Notes: generated by a model from the letters alone, not told the origin. A stretch of 64,000 nt of DNA from Roseateles sp. XES5 (GCF_020535545.1 NZ_CP084752.1:2445501-2509500), one strand, 5' to 3'. Shown: positions 11,560 to 22,369, counted from the first letter of the stretch. Numbers and translations are program-made.

Positions 11560-14018
11560 CAGGCCCTCCAGATGTCCTTGGCGTATTGGCGAATGGTTCG
11601 GTCGGAGGAGAACCAGCCCATGCGGGCTGTGTTCCGTATCGTCTTGGAATACCAGGCGGTCTTGTCGGTCCAGATGGCGTCGACCTCACGCTGGGCTTTC
11701 GCATAGGCGTCGAAATCGGCGGCGACCATGAACCAGTCGTGATTGTAAATACCGTCGACGAGGCCGGCGAAACGGTTGCGATCGTCCGGCGAGAAGACGC
11801 CGGAGGCGATTGCCTGAAGGGCTTGAGACAGCTCGCGGGACTGCTCGATGATGGCGCGGGGATTGTGCCCCTCGGAGCGCACCTTCGCCACTTCCTCCGC
11901 CGTCATGCCGAAGATCACGATGTTCTCTTCGCCGACATGGTCGCGCATCTCGACATTGGCGCCGTCAAGCGTGCCGATGGTCAATGCGCCGTTCAGCGCG
12001 AACTTCATGTTGCCGGTGCCGGAGGCTTCCATGCCGGCGGTGGAAATCTGTTCGGAAAGGTCGGCGGCCGGCACCATGATCTCGGCGAGCGAGACGTTGT
12101 AGTTCGGCACGAAGACGACCTTGAGGAGACCGCGCACGGCCGGGTCGTTGTTGATCACCTTGGCCACGTCGTTGGCCAGCTTGATGATCAGCTTGGCATT
12201 GTGATAGCTCGGCGCCGCCTTGCCCGCGAAGAGTTTGACGCGCGGCACCCAGTCCAGTTCGGGATGCGAGCGGATCTGGTCGTAGAGCGCGACGGCCTCG
12301 ATGATGTTGAGGAGCTGGCGCTTGTATTCGTGGATGCGCTTGATCTGGATGTCGAACATCGCTGCGGGATCGATGCGCACGCCCATGCGGCTGCCGACCA
12401 GATTGGACAGCCGGTTCTTGTTCTCGCGCTTGATGGCGGCGAAGCGTTCCTGGAAATCCCGGTTGTCGGCGAAGCTGTCGAGCGCTTTCAGTGCCTCCGC
12501 GTCATCCATGAAGCCTTCGCCGATGGACTCGCGGATGAGGTCGAACAGGCCCGGATTGCATTGCATCAGCCAGCGACGCGGCGTGATGCCGTTGGTCTTG
12601 TTGTTGATACGATCAGGGTAGAGCTTGTGGAGGTCGGCGAAGACCGTTTCCTTCATCAGCTCGGTATGGAGGGCCGATACGCCGTTGATCGAATGCGAGC
12701 CGACGAAGGCGAGGTTGCCCATGCGCACGCGGCGCTCGCCCGATTCCTCGATCAGCGAGATGTTGCGGATGCGCTGGTCCTCGAAGCCCTTTTCCTTGCG
12801 GGCTTCCACGAGGATCTTGGCATTGACCGCATAGACGATCTGCATGTGGCGCGGCAGCAGGCGCTCGAACAGCGGAACAGGCCAGCTTTCCAGCGCTTCC
12901 GGCAGAAGCGTGTGGTTGGTGTAGGAGAAGGTGCGGCGGGCGATATCCCAGGCGACGTCGAAATCGAGACCGTGCACATCGGTGAGCAGGCGCACCAGTT
13001 CGGCGACCGAGACCGCCGGGTGGGTGTCGTTGAGCTGGATGGCGACGGCATCCGGCAGGGACGTGAAATCAGGATATTGCTGGAGATGGCGGCGCAGGAT
13101 GTCCTGCAGCGAGGCCGAACAGAAGAAGAATTCCTGGCGCAGGCGCAGTTCCTGGCCGGCGGGCGTGGCATCGGCCGGATAGAGCACGCGCGTCAGGCTT
13201 TCGGCCTTGTTGCTCTCGCGCAGCGCGCCGATATGGTCGCCGGCGTTGAAGGCGTCGAGCAGGATCGGGTCGATCGGATTGGCGGCCCACAGGCGCAGCG
13301 TGTTGACACGCTTGGCATGCCAGCCGACGGCGGGCGTATCGTAGGCCGTCGCGATGACGCGTTCGGCCGGCTTCCAGACGAAGCGCTGCTTGTCCTCGCC
13401 GATATTGATCGTCTCGACCGCGCCGCCGAAGCCAATCTCGTAGGAGCTTTCCCGGCGCTCGAACTCCCAGGGATTGCCGTGGGCAAGCCAGGTTTCCGGC
13501 AGCTCGACCTGCCAGCCGTCCGCCATCTGCTGGCGGAACAGGCCGTGCACGTAGCGGATGCCGTAGCCATAGGCGGGAACGTCCACCGTCGCCATGCTCT
13601 CCATGAAGCAGGCGGCGAGGCGGCCGAGGCCACCGTTGCCGAGCGCGGCATCCGGCTCCAGCTCGGCGATGACGTCGAGATCGACGCCGAGCGAAGAGAG
13701 CGCATGGCGCATCTCGTCGAGAATGCCGATATTCGTCATGGCGTCGCGCATCAGGCGGCCGATGAGGAACTCCAACGAGAGGTAGTAGACGCGCTTTGCG
13801 CCGGTGGCATAGGTGCGGCGCGTGGAATCCATCCACTTGTCGGTGATGCGGTCGCGCGCAACCAGGATCGCGGCGGTCAGCCAGTCATGCGGCTTGGCGA
13901 CTTTCGGGTCCTTGCCGATACGGTATTTCAGGCGCTCCAGAAGCTCGGTCGCGAGCTGTTCCCGGTCCGATGACCGGAGGGCGGGCGCGAGGTCGTTGTT
14001 GGTTACCCGGTTCATCAT
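11559..14018 (-). CDS. glgP: Glycogen phosphorylase
   Basis: This 819-residue GT35 enzyme releases glucose-1-phosphate from glycogen ends using pyridoxal phosphate. The PLP-site motif EASGTGNMKFALNGALTIG (Lys in MKF) is near residue 665, and GNGGLGRLAACFMES, typical of phosphorylases, is near residue 128. It is the first gene of the glg operon. Two adjacent ATG codons (14018 and 14015) could serve as start. The 150 bases upstream (14019-14170) should hold the operon promoter, but I see no convincing consensus there. Confidence 0.97.
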   Translation of the reverse strand: MMNRVTNNDLAPALRSSDREQLATELLERLKYRIGKDPKVAKPHDWLTAAILVARDRITDKWMDSTRRTYATGAKRVYYLSLEFLIGRLMRDAMTNIGILDEMRHALSSLGVDLDVIAELEPDAALGNGGLGRLAACFMESMATVDVPAYGYGIRYVHGLFRQQMADGWQVELPETWLAHGNPWEFERRESSYEIGFGGAVETINIGEDKQRFVWKPAERVIATAYDTPAVGWHAKRVNTLRLWAANPIDPILLDAFNAGDHIGALRESNKAESLTRVLYPADATPAGQELRLRQEFFFCSASLQDILRRHLQQYPDFTSLPDAVAIQLNDTHPAVSVAELVRLLTDVHGLDFDVAWDIARRTFSYTNHTLLPEALESWPVPLFERLLPRHMQIVYAVNAKILVEARKEKGFEDQRIRNISLIEESGERRVRMGNLAFVGSHSINGVSALHTELMKETVFADLHKLYPDRINNKTNGITPRRWLMQCNPGLFDLIRESIGEGFMDDAEALKALDSFADNRDFQERFAAIKRENKNRLSNLVGSRMGVRIDPAAMFDIQIKRIHEYKRQLLNIIEAVALYDQIRSHPELDWVPRVKLFAGKAAPSYHNAKLIIKLANDVAKVINNDPAVRGLLKVVFVPNYNVSLAEIMVPAADLSEQISTAGMEASGTGNMKFALNGALTIGTLDGANVEMRDHVGEENIVIFGMTAEEVAKVRSEGHNPRAIIEQSRELSQALQAIASGVFSPDDRNRFAGLVDGIYNHDWFMVAADFDAYAKAQREVDAIWTDKTAWYSKTIRNTARMGWFSSDRTIRQYAKDIWRA

Positions 14019-14169
14019 CGGTGAACTTTGCCCCCTCGCATTCCATGCGTTCGTTCTGGCGAAAATCGCGTTTAAATCAATTTATGCATCTATCCGAAGC
14101 GCTTGCAATATGCCTTTTCAAGAAAGGCCGCATGCATTTTCGACATGCCTGAAACAACCAGGGCATGCT

Positions 14170-14199
14170 AAAAAGCCCGCTGCGCGGAGCGCAGCGGGC
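14170..14199 (-). terminator. Intrinsic terminator after the TadG-like gene
   Basis: An 11-base-pair perfect GC-rich stem (14175-14185 with 14189-14199) has a 3-base loop and is followed on the minus strand by five T (14170-14174). It lies 28 bases past the stop of the gene at 14227, and it should stop transcription before the glgP promoter region. Confidence 0.85.
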
Positions 14200-14226
14200 C
14201 GATATTCCGGACGGATTTTCCTGGGG

Positions 14227-15453
14227 TCAGTTGGTGAGGCGCGAGACCATGGCGGCAGCGGACTTGCCGATATTGTTGAAGGCGTCGATCAGGTCCTGGC
14301 GGTTCTTTGCCTCATAGTAGTTCGCGGGCGTGGAGGCGCAGCTCTTCAGAAGTTTCTGACCACGCTCCGGCGCCATGAAGGCAACCGTATAGACAAGGAT
14401 GCCGGCATTTTTCGCGGTGGTGCAGGACGCCGATGTCTTCTCGTCGGATTCATTGGCGCCCCAGGTAGACACGGTGTTGTCGTAACTGGTGTTTTCGCCA
14501 TCCGTCATGAAGATGAGGTATTTCACCGGAACCAGCCCGTTCTTTGCGGCGTGTTCCTTCTTCTCGACGTCCTCGCCATTCTGGGTGGCGGTCAGCTTCT
14601 CAACGGCCTTGGCGAATGCGGTGTGCGAATCCGTGCCGCCGGTCGGCTGTGTGGGAAGGGCGTTGACATAATTCAGCGCGGCGGTCGTTCCCCAAGCCAG
14701 GTTCGTCTCTTTCTGCGTCGAGTCATTGTAGGAGATGGCGCCGGTGCGGACATATTCGCTGTTGGGATCGGCCTTGCTCATCACGTCGACAAGGCTTCCC
14801 ACGGCCGTTTTCAGGGCGGCGATCTTGCGGATGTAGCACGGCACCACCCATTTCGGATTGCCGCCCCAATTCGATTCCGTCCAGTTCTGGCACGGCTCTG
14901 TCGTGCTGCCGATATCGTCCGTCTTGAAGGACATCGAGCCCGACCGGTCGAGAACCAGGAACATCGAGACCGCGTTTTTCGATCCGGTGGAGCTTTCAGC
15001 CGTGCCCTTGGTGTTGATCTTCGCCGTGGTCTGGCCGAACAGGCGCGTCAACACATTGAGCTGCATGTCGTAGCCGGTGGCGATATCGACCTTGAAGGCC
15101 TTGGCGGAGCCGGCCTTGGCGGTTTCCACAATGTTGACCGTCGTCGTCTTGGTCATGTCCGTGCCTTCGGCAGCGGAGCCGACGAGCTGGGTCTTGAAGA
15201 ACGTCATGGCGATGACCTTCGCCTCGGCGACGGTCTTCTTGTCGTTGGAAAGGGCCGAGGCGGCGGCGAGCGCGGCCGAGTCGACGGCGTCCTGTAGCTC
15301 CGCCCGCATCAGCACCATGCGGGTGAGGTCCATCGCAAAGCCGCCGGCACCCAGGATGACCGGCACGGCGACGGCCGCCATGACGGCGAAATTGCCGCCG
15401 CGGTCCCCTAGGAACCGGGACAGGAACGAGCGCTTTTCCGTCTTCGTCGTCAT
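14227..15453 (-). CDS. TadG-like pilus-assembly protein with von Willebrand A domain
   Basis: The protein is 408 residues long. The N-terminus (RFLGDRGGNFAVMAAVAVPV, residues 13-32) is a TadE/TadG-type hydrophobic segment preceded by basic residues and the conserved Gly-Asn. Residues 160-400 form a VWA domain with a complete metal-ion-dependent adhesion site: DRSGSMS at 169-175, and FMTDGENTS near 310. Such proteins are tethered to the inner membrane with the VWA domain outside, and accompany Flp/Tad pilus systems. No other tad gene is in the window, so it is either an orphan copy or part of a distant locus. It ends with a clear terminator. Confidence 0.82.
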   Translation of the reverse strand: MTTKTEKRSFLSRFLGDRGGNFAVMAAVAVPVILGAGGFAMDLTRMVLMRAELQDAVDSAALAAASALSNDKKTVAEAKVIAMTFFKTQLVGSAAEGTDMTKTTTVNIVETAKAGSAKAFKVDIATGYDMQLNVLTRLFGQTTAKINTKGTAESSTGSKNAVSMFLVLDRSGSMSFKTDDIGSTTEPCQNWTESNWGGNPKWVVPCYIRKIAALKTAVGSLVDVMSKADPNSEYVRTGAISYNDSTQKETNLAWGTTAALNYVNALPTQPTGGTDSHTAFAKAVEKLTATQNGEDVEKKEHAAKNGLVPVKYLIFMTDGENTSYDNTVSTWGANESDEKTSASCTTAKNAGILVYTVAFMAPERGQKLLKSCASTPANYYEAKNRQDLIDAFNNIGKSAAAMVSRLTN

Positions 15454-15593
15454 GAGACTTCACCCACCATCGTCATAATGTGGGCGAAGCCTAGCAGCGA
15501 AGTGTTATTCAAGGGTTCGGCGGCGTGGTATAGTTTTCGTAAAATTGTGCGGACGCCGCCTTTCCACCGTTCCCGTTGTTTCCAAACGGGATT

Positions 15594-16481
15594 TTACGGT
15601 GTCTGACGAACGGGGATGACGTCGACGGCCTGGCTGGTCTGGTGCTGTCCGTAACCCTTCAGGACACCGATGACCGGCGCGACGTCGGCATAGTCGCGGC
15701 CATAGGCGACGACGATGTGGTCGGTGCCGGCGGGAATGTTGTTGGTCGGGTCTAGTTCCATCCAGCCGTTCACCCGGCCGCACCAATAGCGCACCCAGGC
15801 ATGCATGGCGTCCGCGCCTTCCAGTCGCTCCTTGCCGGGCGGGGGGATCGTGCGCAGGAAGCCGCTGACATAGCCGGCGGGAATGCCAAGGCTTCTCAGT
15901 GCCACGATCATCACGTGGGAAAAATCCTGGCAGACGCCGCGCTTCAGCTTGAAGGCCTCGCGCGGCGTGGTGTCGACATTCGTCGCCTTCGGATCGTAGG
16001 TGAAATCCTTGTGGATGCGGGCGCAGATGGCCGTGGCGATGGCGCGGACGGTCATGTCGGGCTTGGCGATCGCGCGGGCATAGTCGGCGATCTCGGGACA
16101 TTCCTTCAGGCGCGGGCTCGGGCCGGTATAGTGATGCGGCGAGCCGGCGTCGAGCGACCAGTAGCCTGCGATATCCTCCGGCAGGTCCGCTGCGTGCGGC
16201 GAGAAATCGGCCGCCGGCTCCGGCACGTCGACATGGACGCGCGCCTGCATGCGAATGTCCAGCCGCTCATGCGCGTTGCGGAAGAGGATCGCGCTCATCG
16301 GGTTTTCGAAGAAGTCGTGGTGATCGACCCGCTCGCCCGGGCCGGGCGTGACGCCGACCGTGCCGGCGACGAGCCGCTGGCGTCCGCCGATGGAGAGCGG
16401 TAGCACGCGCACGATATGCCGGCCACCGGAAACCGGGGTATCGTAGAGATAGCTGATATGGAGGTTGACGTCGTAGAGCAT
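15594..16481 (-). CDS. Transglutaminase-like cysteine protein with N-terminal bacterial TGase domain
   Basis: The 295-residue protein starts at the ATG at 16481, which has GGGAGG 9 bases upstream. An N-terminal beta domain of the bacterial transglutaminase-like type (residues 1-100) precedes the papain-like core. The catalytic triad is complete: Cys184 in RGVCQDFSH, His227 in DAMHAWVRYW and Asp244 in WMELDPTNN. The family members act as proteases, amidases or transglutaminases, and the substrate is unknown. It starts 22 bases after the ATP-grasp/alpha-E gene, forming a three-gene operon with it and the large transglutaminase at 18934. No signal peptide is seen, so it is probably cytoplasmic. 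Confidence 0.88.
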   Translation of the reverse strand: MLYDVNLHISYLYDTPVSGGRHIVRVLPLSIGGRQRLVAGTVGVTPGPGERVDHHDFFENPMSAILFRNAHERLDIRMQARVHVDVPEPAADFSPHAADLPEDIAGYWSLDAGSPHHYTGPSPRLKECPEIADYARAIAKPDMTVRAIATAICARIHKDFTYDPKATNVDTTPREAFKLKRGVCQDFSHVMIVALRSLGIPAGYVSGFLRTIPPPGKERLEGADAMHAWVRYWCGRVNGWMELDPTNNIPAGTDHIVVAYGRDYADVAPVIGVLKGYGQHQTSQAVDVIPVRQTP

Positions 16482-16503
16482 GATGACAGCGCCTCCCTCT
16501 CGC

Positions 16504-18882
16504 TCAGCCCAGATAGGTTTGTGCGAGGATGTCGGACAGCTTTTCGAGTTCCGCCTCGAAGCGCTTGTAGACGGCATCCGTCATGGTTTCCGGCGTCATC
16601 ACCGCCAGCCCCGCATGCAGGCGCATCGCCTCGCGGTAGAAGGGCGACATCTGGCCGTTGGTGTAGGCATTCGGCAGTTGCTCGACCTCGTTCTTGATCT
16701 CGTTGAGCTGATAGAGGATCGAACGCGGGTTGAGCGCATCGAGCGCCAGAAGGTCGGTGACGGTGAGGCGCGCGGTCGCCACGTTGTAGCGGCGGCGATG
16801 GGTCATGACGCTGTCGCCGATCTCCAGCAGCATGTCGAGCGCGCCATCCGGCGCGTCCTCGCCGGACATGTGGCCGAGCAGGCGCGTCATGTGCAGGCCG
16901 CGTTCCAGGTAGCGGCCGATGGACAGGAAACGCCAGCCGGTGAAGCGGTACATGTTTTCGTGCACGAGACCGGCAAAGCCCGCGAGCTTGCGCAGGAGCA
17001 CGGTCATGGCGCGCGTCGCGTCGTCGCCGGCCTGCACGCTGACATGGAAGCGGCGAGCCGTTTTCGACAGGTCGTTGAGCGCCAGCCAGCCATCGGGCGA
17101 GAAGCGGTCGCGGATGTTGCTGGCGGAGAAGACGGCGCTGTCGATATTGCGGATGAGGCTCGTCGGTACCGCCTCGGACGTGTCGATGTCGAGCGCATCG
17201 AGATAGTCGCTGACATCTTTCAGCAGCGGCTGCTCTGGATTGGCATATTCGGCATAGCGGCCGTGCCAGGCGCGCAGGATGCGCAGCGCGCCTTCCGCCC
17301 GCTCGATGTAACGGCCGAGCCAGAAGAGGTTGTCGGCCGCGCGGCTCGGCAGGCTGCCGGGCATGTTGCGGGTGAAGATTTCCTCGGCGGGCAGCAGCGA
17401 GGTGCGCTCGACGGGCTTCTGGCTGACGATCCAGACGTCGGCGGCCGAACCGCCCTCCTGCATGGCGATGGCCGAGACGTTGTCGCCAGAGCCGATGCGC
17501 GCAAAGCCGCCGGGCATGATCTGCCAGCCGTCGCGGGTGCGGGCGGCGAAGACACGCAGCGACATCGGCCGCGGCACCAGCTTGCCCTCGACGAAGGCAG
17601 GCGTCGTGGAAAGCGTCACGGCCTCCTGGCCGACGAGCTTGGCGCCGTCATTCGCCAGCCATTTGGCAATCGACTGCTTTGCCGTGTCGCGCAGCGTCGA
17701 GCCGAGCACGGACTGTTCATTGTCGTCGAAGAAGGGCCGTGTCGAATAGGCCGGGCCGATGACCATGCGCTCGATATTGGCCGCGACGTGGGCGCGCTCG
17801 TCCTTCTGGCCGCACCACCAGGTCGCGACGGAGGGAAGCAACTGGTCTTCGCCGAGAAGCTGCCGGCAGATGTTCGGCAGGAAGGAAAGGAAGGCACGGG
17901 TTTCGACGATGCCGGCGCCGAGCGCGTTGACGAAGGTGACGGAGCCGGAGCGCAGGGCCTCCACCATGCCGGGCGTGCCGATATGGGAGTTCTGGTTGAG
18001 TTCCAGCGGATCGGCGAAGGCGGCATCGAGGCGTCGCCAGAGCACGCCGACCGGTTTCAGGCCCGCGACGGTACGCACCATGACCTTGCCGCCGACGACC
18101 GTCAGGTCCTCGCCCTCCAGCAGCATGAAGCCGAGGTAGCGGGCGATATAGGCGTGCTCGAAATAGGTTTCGTTGGCAAGGCCCGGCGTCAGCACGGCGA
18201 TGCGGTCTTCCGCCGGCTTGCCCATCTGCAGCGTGTTGCGGAAGGCGCCGAAGAAGCCGGCAAGGCGATGGGCATGGGTCTCCGCATAGACATCGGAGAA
18301 GGCGCGCGTCGTCGCCACGCGGTTCTCAAGCGCGAAGCCGGCGCCGGAGGGCGCCTGCGTGCGGTCGGAGAGAACCCACCAGTTTCCGTCGGGACCGCGG
18401 CCGATCTCGAAGGAGACGAAATGCAGGAAGTGCTGGCCATGCGGCTGCACGCCGACGAGCGGACGCAGGAACTCGCTGTTGGAGGCGACGAGGGCAGGGG
18501 GCAGCAGGCCGTTGGCGACCAGTTCGTTCTTGCCGTAGATATCGGCGACGACGGCTTCCAGAAGCTCCGCGCGCTGGACGAGCCCGCGCGCGAGATTGTC
18601 CCATTCCGCCTCGTCGATGAGCACGGGAACATGGGAGAGCGGCCAGGCGCGGTCCGAACCCGCCTCCTTGCCATAGGCACGGTAGAAAACGCCGGCATCG
18701 CGCAGGTAGCGGTCGGCGCGGGCGAAACGACCGGCAAGATCGGCCTCGTCCATGCGGTCGAGCGCCTTGAGGAAATGCCGCCAGACGGGGCGCACATTGC
18801 CCTGCGTGTCGACCATCTCGTCGGCGACACCCGGAAGCGGCGCATAGGCGCGCTGCGGCTTCTGCGCCGCGTCGGCCGTCAT
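16504..18882 (-). CDS. Circularly permuted ATP-grasp (DUF407) fused to alpha-E (DUF403) domain
   Basis: From the ATG at 18882 the protein is 792 residues; a TTG at 18912 with GGAG 8 bases upstream would add 10 residues and cannot be excluded. Residues about 60-470 are the circularly permuted ATP-grasp ligase domain (FYRAYGKEAGSDRAWPLSHV; LTPGLANETYFEHAYIARY; VFVNALGAG-like loop). From about 505, RAADNLFWLGRYIERAEG begins the alpha-helical alpha-E domain, which runs to the end. In many genomes these are separate adjacent genes, and here they are fused. Together with two transglutaminase-like proteins, this matches clusters predicted by comparative genomics to make peptide or amide bonds. The product is unknown. 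Confidence 0.87.
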   Translation of the reverse strand: MTADAAQKPQRAYAPLPGVADEMVDTQGNVRPVWRHFLKALDRMDEADLAGRFARADRYLRDAGVFYRAYGKEAGSDRAWPLSHVPVLIDEAEWDNLARGLVQRAELLEAVVADIYGKNELVANGLLPPALVASNSEFLRPLVGVQPHGQHFLHFVSFEIGRGPDGNWWVLSDRTQAPSGAGFALENRVATTRAFSDVYAETHAHRLAGFFGAFRNTLQMGKPAEDRIAVLTPGLANETYFEHAYIARYLGFMLLEGEDLTVVGGKVMVRTVAGLKPVGVLWRRLDAAFADPLELNQNSHIGTPGMVEALRSGSVTFVNALGAGIVETRAFLSFLPNICRQLLGEDQLLPSVATWWCGQKDERAHVAANIERMVIGPAYSTRPFFDDNEQSVLGSTLRDTAKQSIAKWLANDGAKLVGQEAVTLSTTPAFVEGKLVPRPMSLRVFAARTRDGWQIMPGGFARIGSGDNVSAIAMQEGGSAADVWIVSQKPVERTSLLPAEEIFTRNMPGSLPSRAADNLFWLGRYIERAEGALRILRAWHGRYAEYANPEQPLLKDVSDYLDALDIDTSEAVPTSLIRNIDSAVFSASNIRDRFSPDGWLALNDLSKTARRFHVSVQAGDDATRAMTVLLRKLAGFAGLVHENMYRFTGWRFLSIGRYLERGLHMTRLLGHMSGEDAPDGALDMLLEIGDSVMTHRRRYNVATARLTVTDLLALDALNPRSILYQLNEIKNEVEQLPNAYTNGQMSPFYREAMRLHAGLAVMTPETMTDAVYKRFEAELEKLSDILAQTYLG

Positions 18883-18933
18883 GCGTTCTGCTTCCACGCT
18901 CGTGGTCTTCAATCCGTGTACTCCGTATCGAGG

Positions 18934-21900
18934 CTAGAGGCCGGGCGGTCGGCGCAGATCCAGCGTCAGCGGGAAATCTGCCGCCGGCGTTTCCGGCCAC
19001 AGCGTATAGCCGCCTGCCCTGTGTCCCCAGGGCTCGAACCGCGCCAGCCGGCGCGCCTCGGCCTCGTTGCCGTTCACCGGGAAGGTGTCATAGTTGCGTC
19101 CGCCCGGATGGGCAACGTGGTAAATGCAGCCTCCGATGGCTCTGCGCGACCATGTATCATAAATGTCGAACGTAAGCGGCGTGTTGACGGGTAGCACGGG
19201 ATGGAGGCCGGAGGCGGGCTGCCAGGCCTTGAAACGCACGCCGGCGATAGAGACGCCCTTCGTGCCCGCAGCCTTCAGCGGTACTGGCCGGCCGTTGCAG
19301 GCGACGGTGTAGCGTTCGGGATTGGCGGTCTCCAGCGTCAGCTGCAGGCGTTCCACGGAACTGTCGACATAGCGCACGGTGCCGCCAATCGCGCCTTCTT
19401 CGCCCATGACGTGCCAGGGCTCAAGCGCCTGGCGCACCTCCAGCTTCGCGCCCTCGTACTCCACCTCGCCGCAGAAGGGGAACCGGAATTCGAGCTGGGC
19501 GGCGAACCATTCCGGGCGCAGGTCGAAGCCGTTGTCCCGGAGGTCGGCGAGCACGTCGAGGAAATCCTGCCAGACATAGTGGGGCAGCATGAAGCGGTCG
19601 TGCAGCGTCGTGCCCCAGCGCACGAAGCCGCCCTTGGCCGGGTTCAGCCAGAAACGGGCGATGAGCGCGCGGATGAGCAGTTGCTGGGCAAGGCTCATGC
19701 GGGCATTCGGCGGCATTTCGAAGCCGCGAAACTCGACGAGGCCGAGCCGGCCGGTCGGGCCGTCCGGCGAGAAGAGCTTGTCGATGCAGATTTCCGAGCG
19801 ATGCGTGTTGCCGGTGACGTCGGTCAGCAGGTTGCGGAAGAGACGATCGACGAGCCAGGGCAGCGGCGTCACGCCTTCACCGGGAGCGGGCACTTGCGAA
19901 AGCGCGATTTCCAGCTCGTAGAGCGAGTCGTGCCGGGCCTCGTCGATGCGCGGCGCCTGGCTGGTCGGGCCGATGAAGAGGCCGGAGAAGAGGTAGGAGA
20001 GCGAGGGGTGACGCTGCCAGTGCAGCACGAGGCTTTTCAGAAGGTCGGGACGGCGCAGGAACGGGCTGTCATTGGGGTTCTTGCCGCCGACCACCACATG
20101 GTTGCCGCCGCCGGTGCCGGTGTGGCGGCCGTCGATCATGAACTTGTCGGCGCCAAGGCGCGACTGGCGGGCTTCTTCGTAGATTGCCGTGGTGATGTCG
20201 ACGCAGTCGTCCCAGGTGGAGGCCGGGTGGATGTTGACCTCGATGACGCCGGGATCGGGCGCGACGCGGATGACGTTGATGCGCTCATCCTGCGGCGGGG
20301 CATAACCCTCGATATGGACGGGCAGGCCGAGGGCGGTGGCCGCGCGTTCCGCCGACGCGACGAGGTCGAGATAATCTTCGACACTGACGGTCGGCGGCAT
20401 GAAGACGCAAAGCCGGCCGTCGCGTGCCTCAACGGAGATGGCGGTGCGCACATGGCCGCCGATCTCGTCGGCGGCTTGCGCGATCTGCGGCTGCTGGCCG
20501 GCAAAGGGCTGGAAGTGGGCAGCCTGCAGGGGGCGGCCCGTATCCTTGCCGAAATCCGGCAGGTCGTCCCGGTCGATGCTTGGGTCCATCGGGTTGATGT
20601 AGGGATAGGCGGCGGGTGAAAGCCAGGGCAGCGAATTGAGCGGCAGACGGTAGCCGACAGGACTGTCGCCGGGCGTAAGGAAGAGCCGGCCGCGGCGGGT
20701 CTGCCATTTCTCGCTCGTCCAGCGGCGACCGCTGGCGCGGGAATTCCAGGCCTGCACCGGCAGCACATAGCCGGTCGGGCGGGTCAGGCCACGGTCGAAG
20801 ACGCGGGCGATGCGGCTGCGCTCCTCGGCGTCCTCCAGCTTGGAATTGGACGGATCGACATTGTCGGGGAGCCTCGCCTCCTTCACCAGCCACTCCGCAG
20901 GATCCTCGAAAGCGGGCACGACATGGCTGGGTGCGATGTCGAGTTCGCCGGCAATGGCGGTGAGCAGGCGGCCGGCATCGTCTTCCGTGACGGGATGGGC
21001 GGTGCCTTCCTCGGCGATGAGGTCGGGGTTCTGCCAGATCGGCTTGCCGTCACGGCGCCAGTAGAGCGAGAAGGTCCAGCGCGGCAGGCTTTCGCCGGGA
21101 TACCATTTGCCCTGGCCGTAATGCAGGAAGCCGCCGGGGGCGAATTTTTCCCGCAGGCGGCGGATGAGCGTGTCGGCCTTTTCCCGTTTGGTCGGGCCGA
21201 CGGCGGTGGTGTTCCACTCGGCCGATTCGAAATCGTCGATGGACACGAAGGTCGGTTCGCCGCCCATGGTAAGGCGCACGTCATTGGCGGCGAGTATGCC
21301 ATCCACCTCGCGGCCGAGCGCGTTCAGCGCCTCCCAGCTCTCGTCGGAGAAAGGCTTGGTGATGCGTGGATGCTCGGCGACGCGGGTCACCGTCATGGCG
21401 AAGTCGAATTCGGTCTGCGCTTCGCCGAAGTAGCCGCCGCTGATCGGGGCGGCGTTGCGGTAGTGCGGCGTGGCGGCGAGCGGAATGTGGCTTTCGCCGG
21501 TCAGGAGGCCCGAAGTGGGGTCTAGACCGATCCAGCCGGCGCCGGGGATATAGACCTCGCACCAGGCATGAAGGTCGGTGAAATCGACCTCGGTGCCGGA
21601 GGGGCCGTCCAGGGCCTTCAGGTCCGGCGTCAACTGGATGAGGTAACCGGAGACGAAACGGGCGGCGAGACCGAGATTGCGCAGGATCTGCACCAGCAGC
21701 CAGCTGGAATCGCGGCAGGAACCGCGCGCGACGGCCAGCGTCTCCTCCGGTGTCTGCACGCCCGGCTCCATGCGGATGACATAGCCGATTTCCTGTTGCA
21801 GCCTCGCGTTGAGGCCGACGACCATGTCCACCGTGCGCTGGCGGGAGCGGTCGACGGTTGCCATGAAGGCTTCGAGCGCCGGCGTCAGCGGTTCGGGCGT

Positions 21901-22254
21901 GCGATAGATCTTCAGGTCCTCGCGCAGATCCTCCGGATAGTCGAAGGGCCAGTGCTCGGCCTCCTCCTCCACGAAGAAGTCGAAGGGATTGTAGACCGTC
22001 ATGTCAGCGACGAGATCGACCTCGATCTTCAGTTCGGTGACCGGATCGGGGAAGACGAAGCGGGCGAGGTAGTTGCCGTAGGGGTCCTGCTGGAGGTTCA
22101 CGAAGTGATTTTCCGGTGAAACCTTCAGCGAATGACTGATGACCTTGGTCTTGGAATGCGCCGCCGGCTTGAGCCGGATGATCTGGGGTCCGAGGCGGAC
22201 CGGGTTGTCGTACTTGTAGTGGGTGAGGTGGTAGATACCGGCCTTGATCGACAT
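18934..22254 (-). CDS. Large transglutaminase-like protein with DUF2126 C-terminal region
   Basis: The 1106-residue protein starts at the ATG at 22254 ([13 protein letters not shown]). Residues 1-100 are the bacterial transglutaminase N-terminal domain. The transglutaminase core follows with Cys180 in [10 protein letters not shown], His229 in [10 protein letters not shown] and Asp245 in WIGLDPTSG. From about residue 310 the protein continues as the DUF2126 region, seen in [14 protein letters not shown] and [20 protein letters not shown]; this part has been linked to glutamine-synthetase/ATP-dependent amidoligase-like folds. It is the first gene of the cluster and is followed after 51 bases by the ATP-grasp/alpha-E gene. 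The substrate is not known. Confidence 0.88.
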   Translation of the reverse strand: MSIKAGIYHLTHYKYDNPVRLGPQIIRLKPAAHSKTKVISHSLKVSPENHFVNLQQDPYGNYLARFVFPDPVTELKIEVDLVADMTVYNPFDFFVEEEAEHWPFDYPEDLREDLKIYRTPEPLTPALEAFMATVDRSRQRTVDMVVGLNARLQQEIGYVIRMEPGVQTPEETLAVARGSCRDSSWLLVQILRNLGLAARFVSGYLIQLTPDLKALDGPSGTEVDFTDLHAWCEVYIPGAGWIGLDPTSGLLTGESHIPLAATPHYRNAAPISGGYFGEAQTEFDFAMTVTRVAEHPRITKPFSDESWEALNALGREVDGILAANDVRLTMGGEPTFVSIDDFESAEWNTTAVGPTKREKADTLIRRLREKFAPGGFLHYGQGKWYPGESLPRWTFSLYWRRDGKPIWQNPDLIAEEGTAHPVTEDDAGRLLTAIAGELDIAPSHVVPAFEDPAEWLVKEARLPDNVDPSNSKLEDAEERSRIARVFDRGLTRPTGYVLPVQAWNSRASGRRWTSEKWQTRRGRLFLTPGDSPVGYRLPLNSLPWLSPAAYPYINPMDPSIDRDDLPDFGKDTGRPLQAAHFQPFAGQQPQIAQAADEIGGHVRTAISVEARDGRLCVFMPPTVSVEDYLDLVASAERAATALGLPVHIEGYAPPQDERINVIRVAPDPGVIEVNIHPASTWDDCVDITTAIYEEARQSRLGADKFMIDGRHTGTGGGNHVVVGGKNPNDSPFLRRPDLLKSLVLHWQRHPSLSYLFSGLFIGPTSQAPRIDEARHDSLYELEIALSQVPAPGEGVTPLPWLVDRLFRNLLTDVTGNTHRSEICIDKLFSPDGPTGRLGLVEFRGFEMPPNARMSLAQQLLIRALIARFWLNPAKGGFVRWGTTLHDRFMLPHYVWQDFLDVLADLRDNGFDLRPEWFAAQLEFRFPFCGEVEYEGAKLEVRQALEPWHVMGEEGAIGGTVRYVDSSVERLQLTLETANPERYTVACNGRPVPLKAAGTKGVSIAGVRFKAWQPASGLHPVLPVNTPLTFDIYDTWSRRAIGGCIYHVAHPGGRNYDTFPVNGNEAEARRLARFEPWGHRAGGYTLWPETPAADFPLTLDLRRPPGL

Positions 22255-22369
22255 ACGCTCTCTTGTTCCCCTCGGACGGTCTGGCGCCGCCGCGAGGGGG
22301 AGTTTGTGCAAGGCGAAGAGAGATTGCAAGCGGGAATGGCGTGGCCTTGCCGCTAGCGCTTTCCGGCGT

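Noticed and set aside
16480..19194. A 904-codon plus-strand open frame opposite the ATP-grasp gene
   Set aside because: It is antisense to a clearly conserved protein and has the composition of a GC-rich shadow frame.
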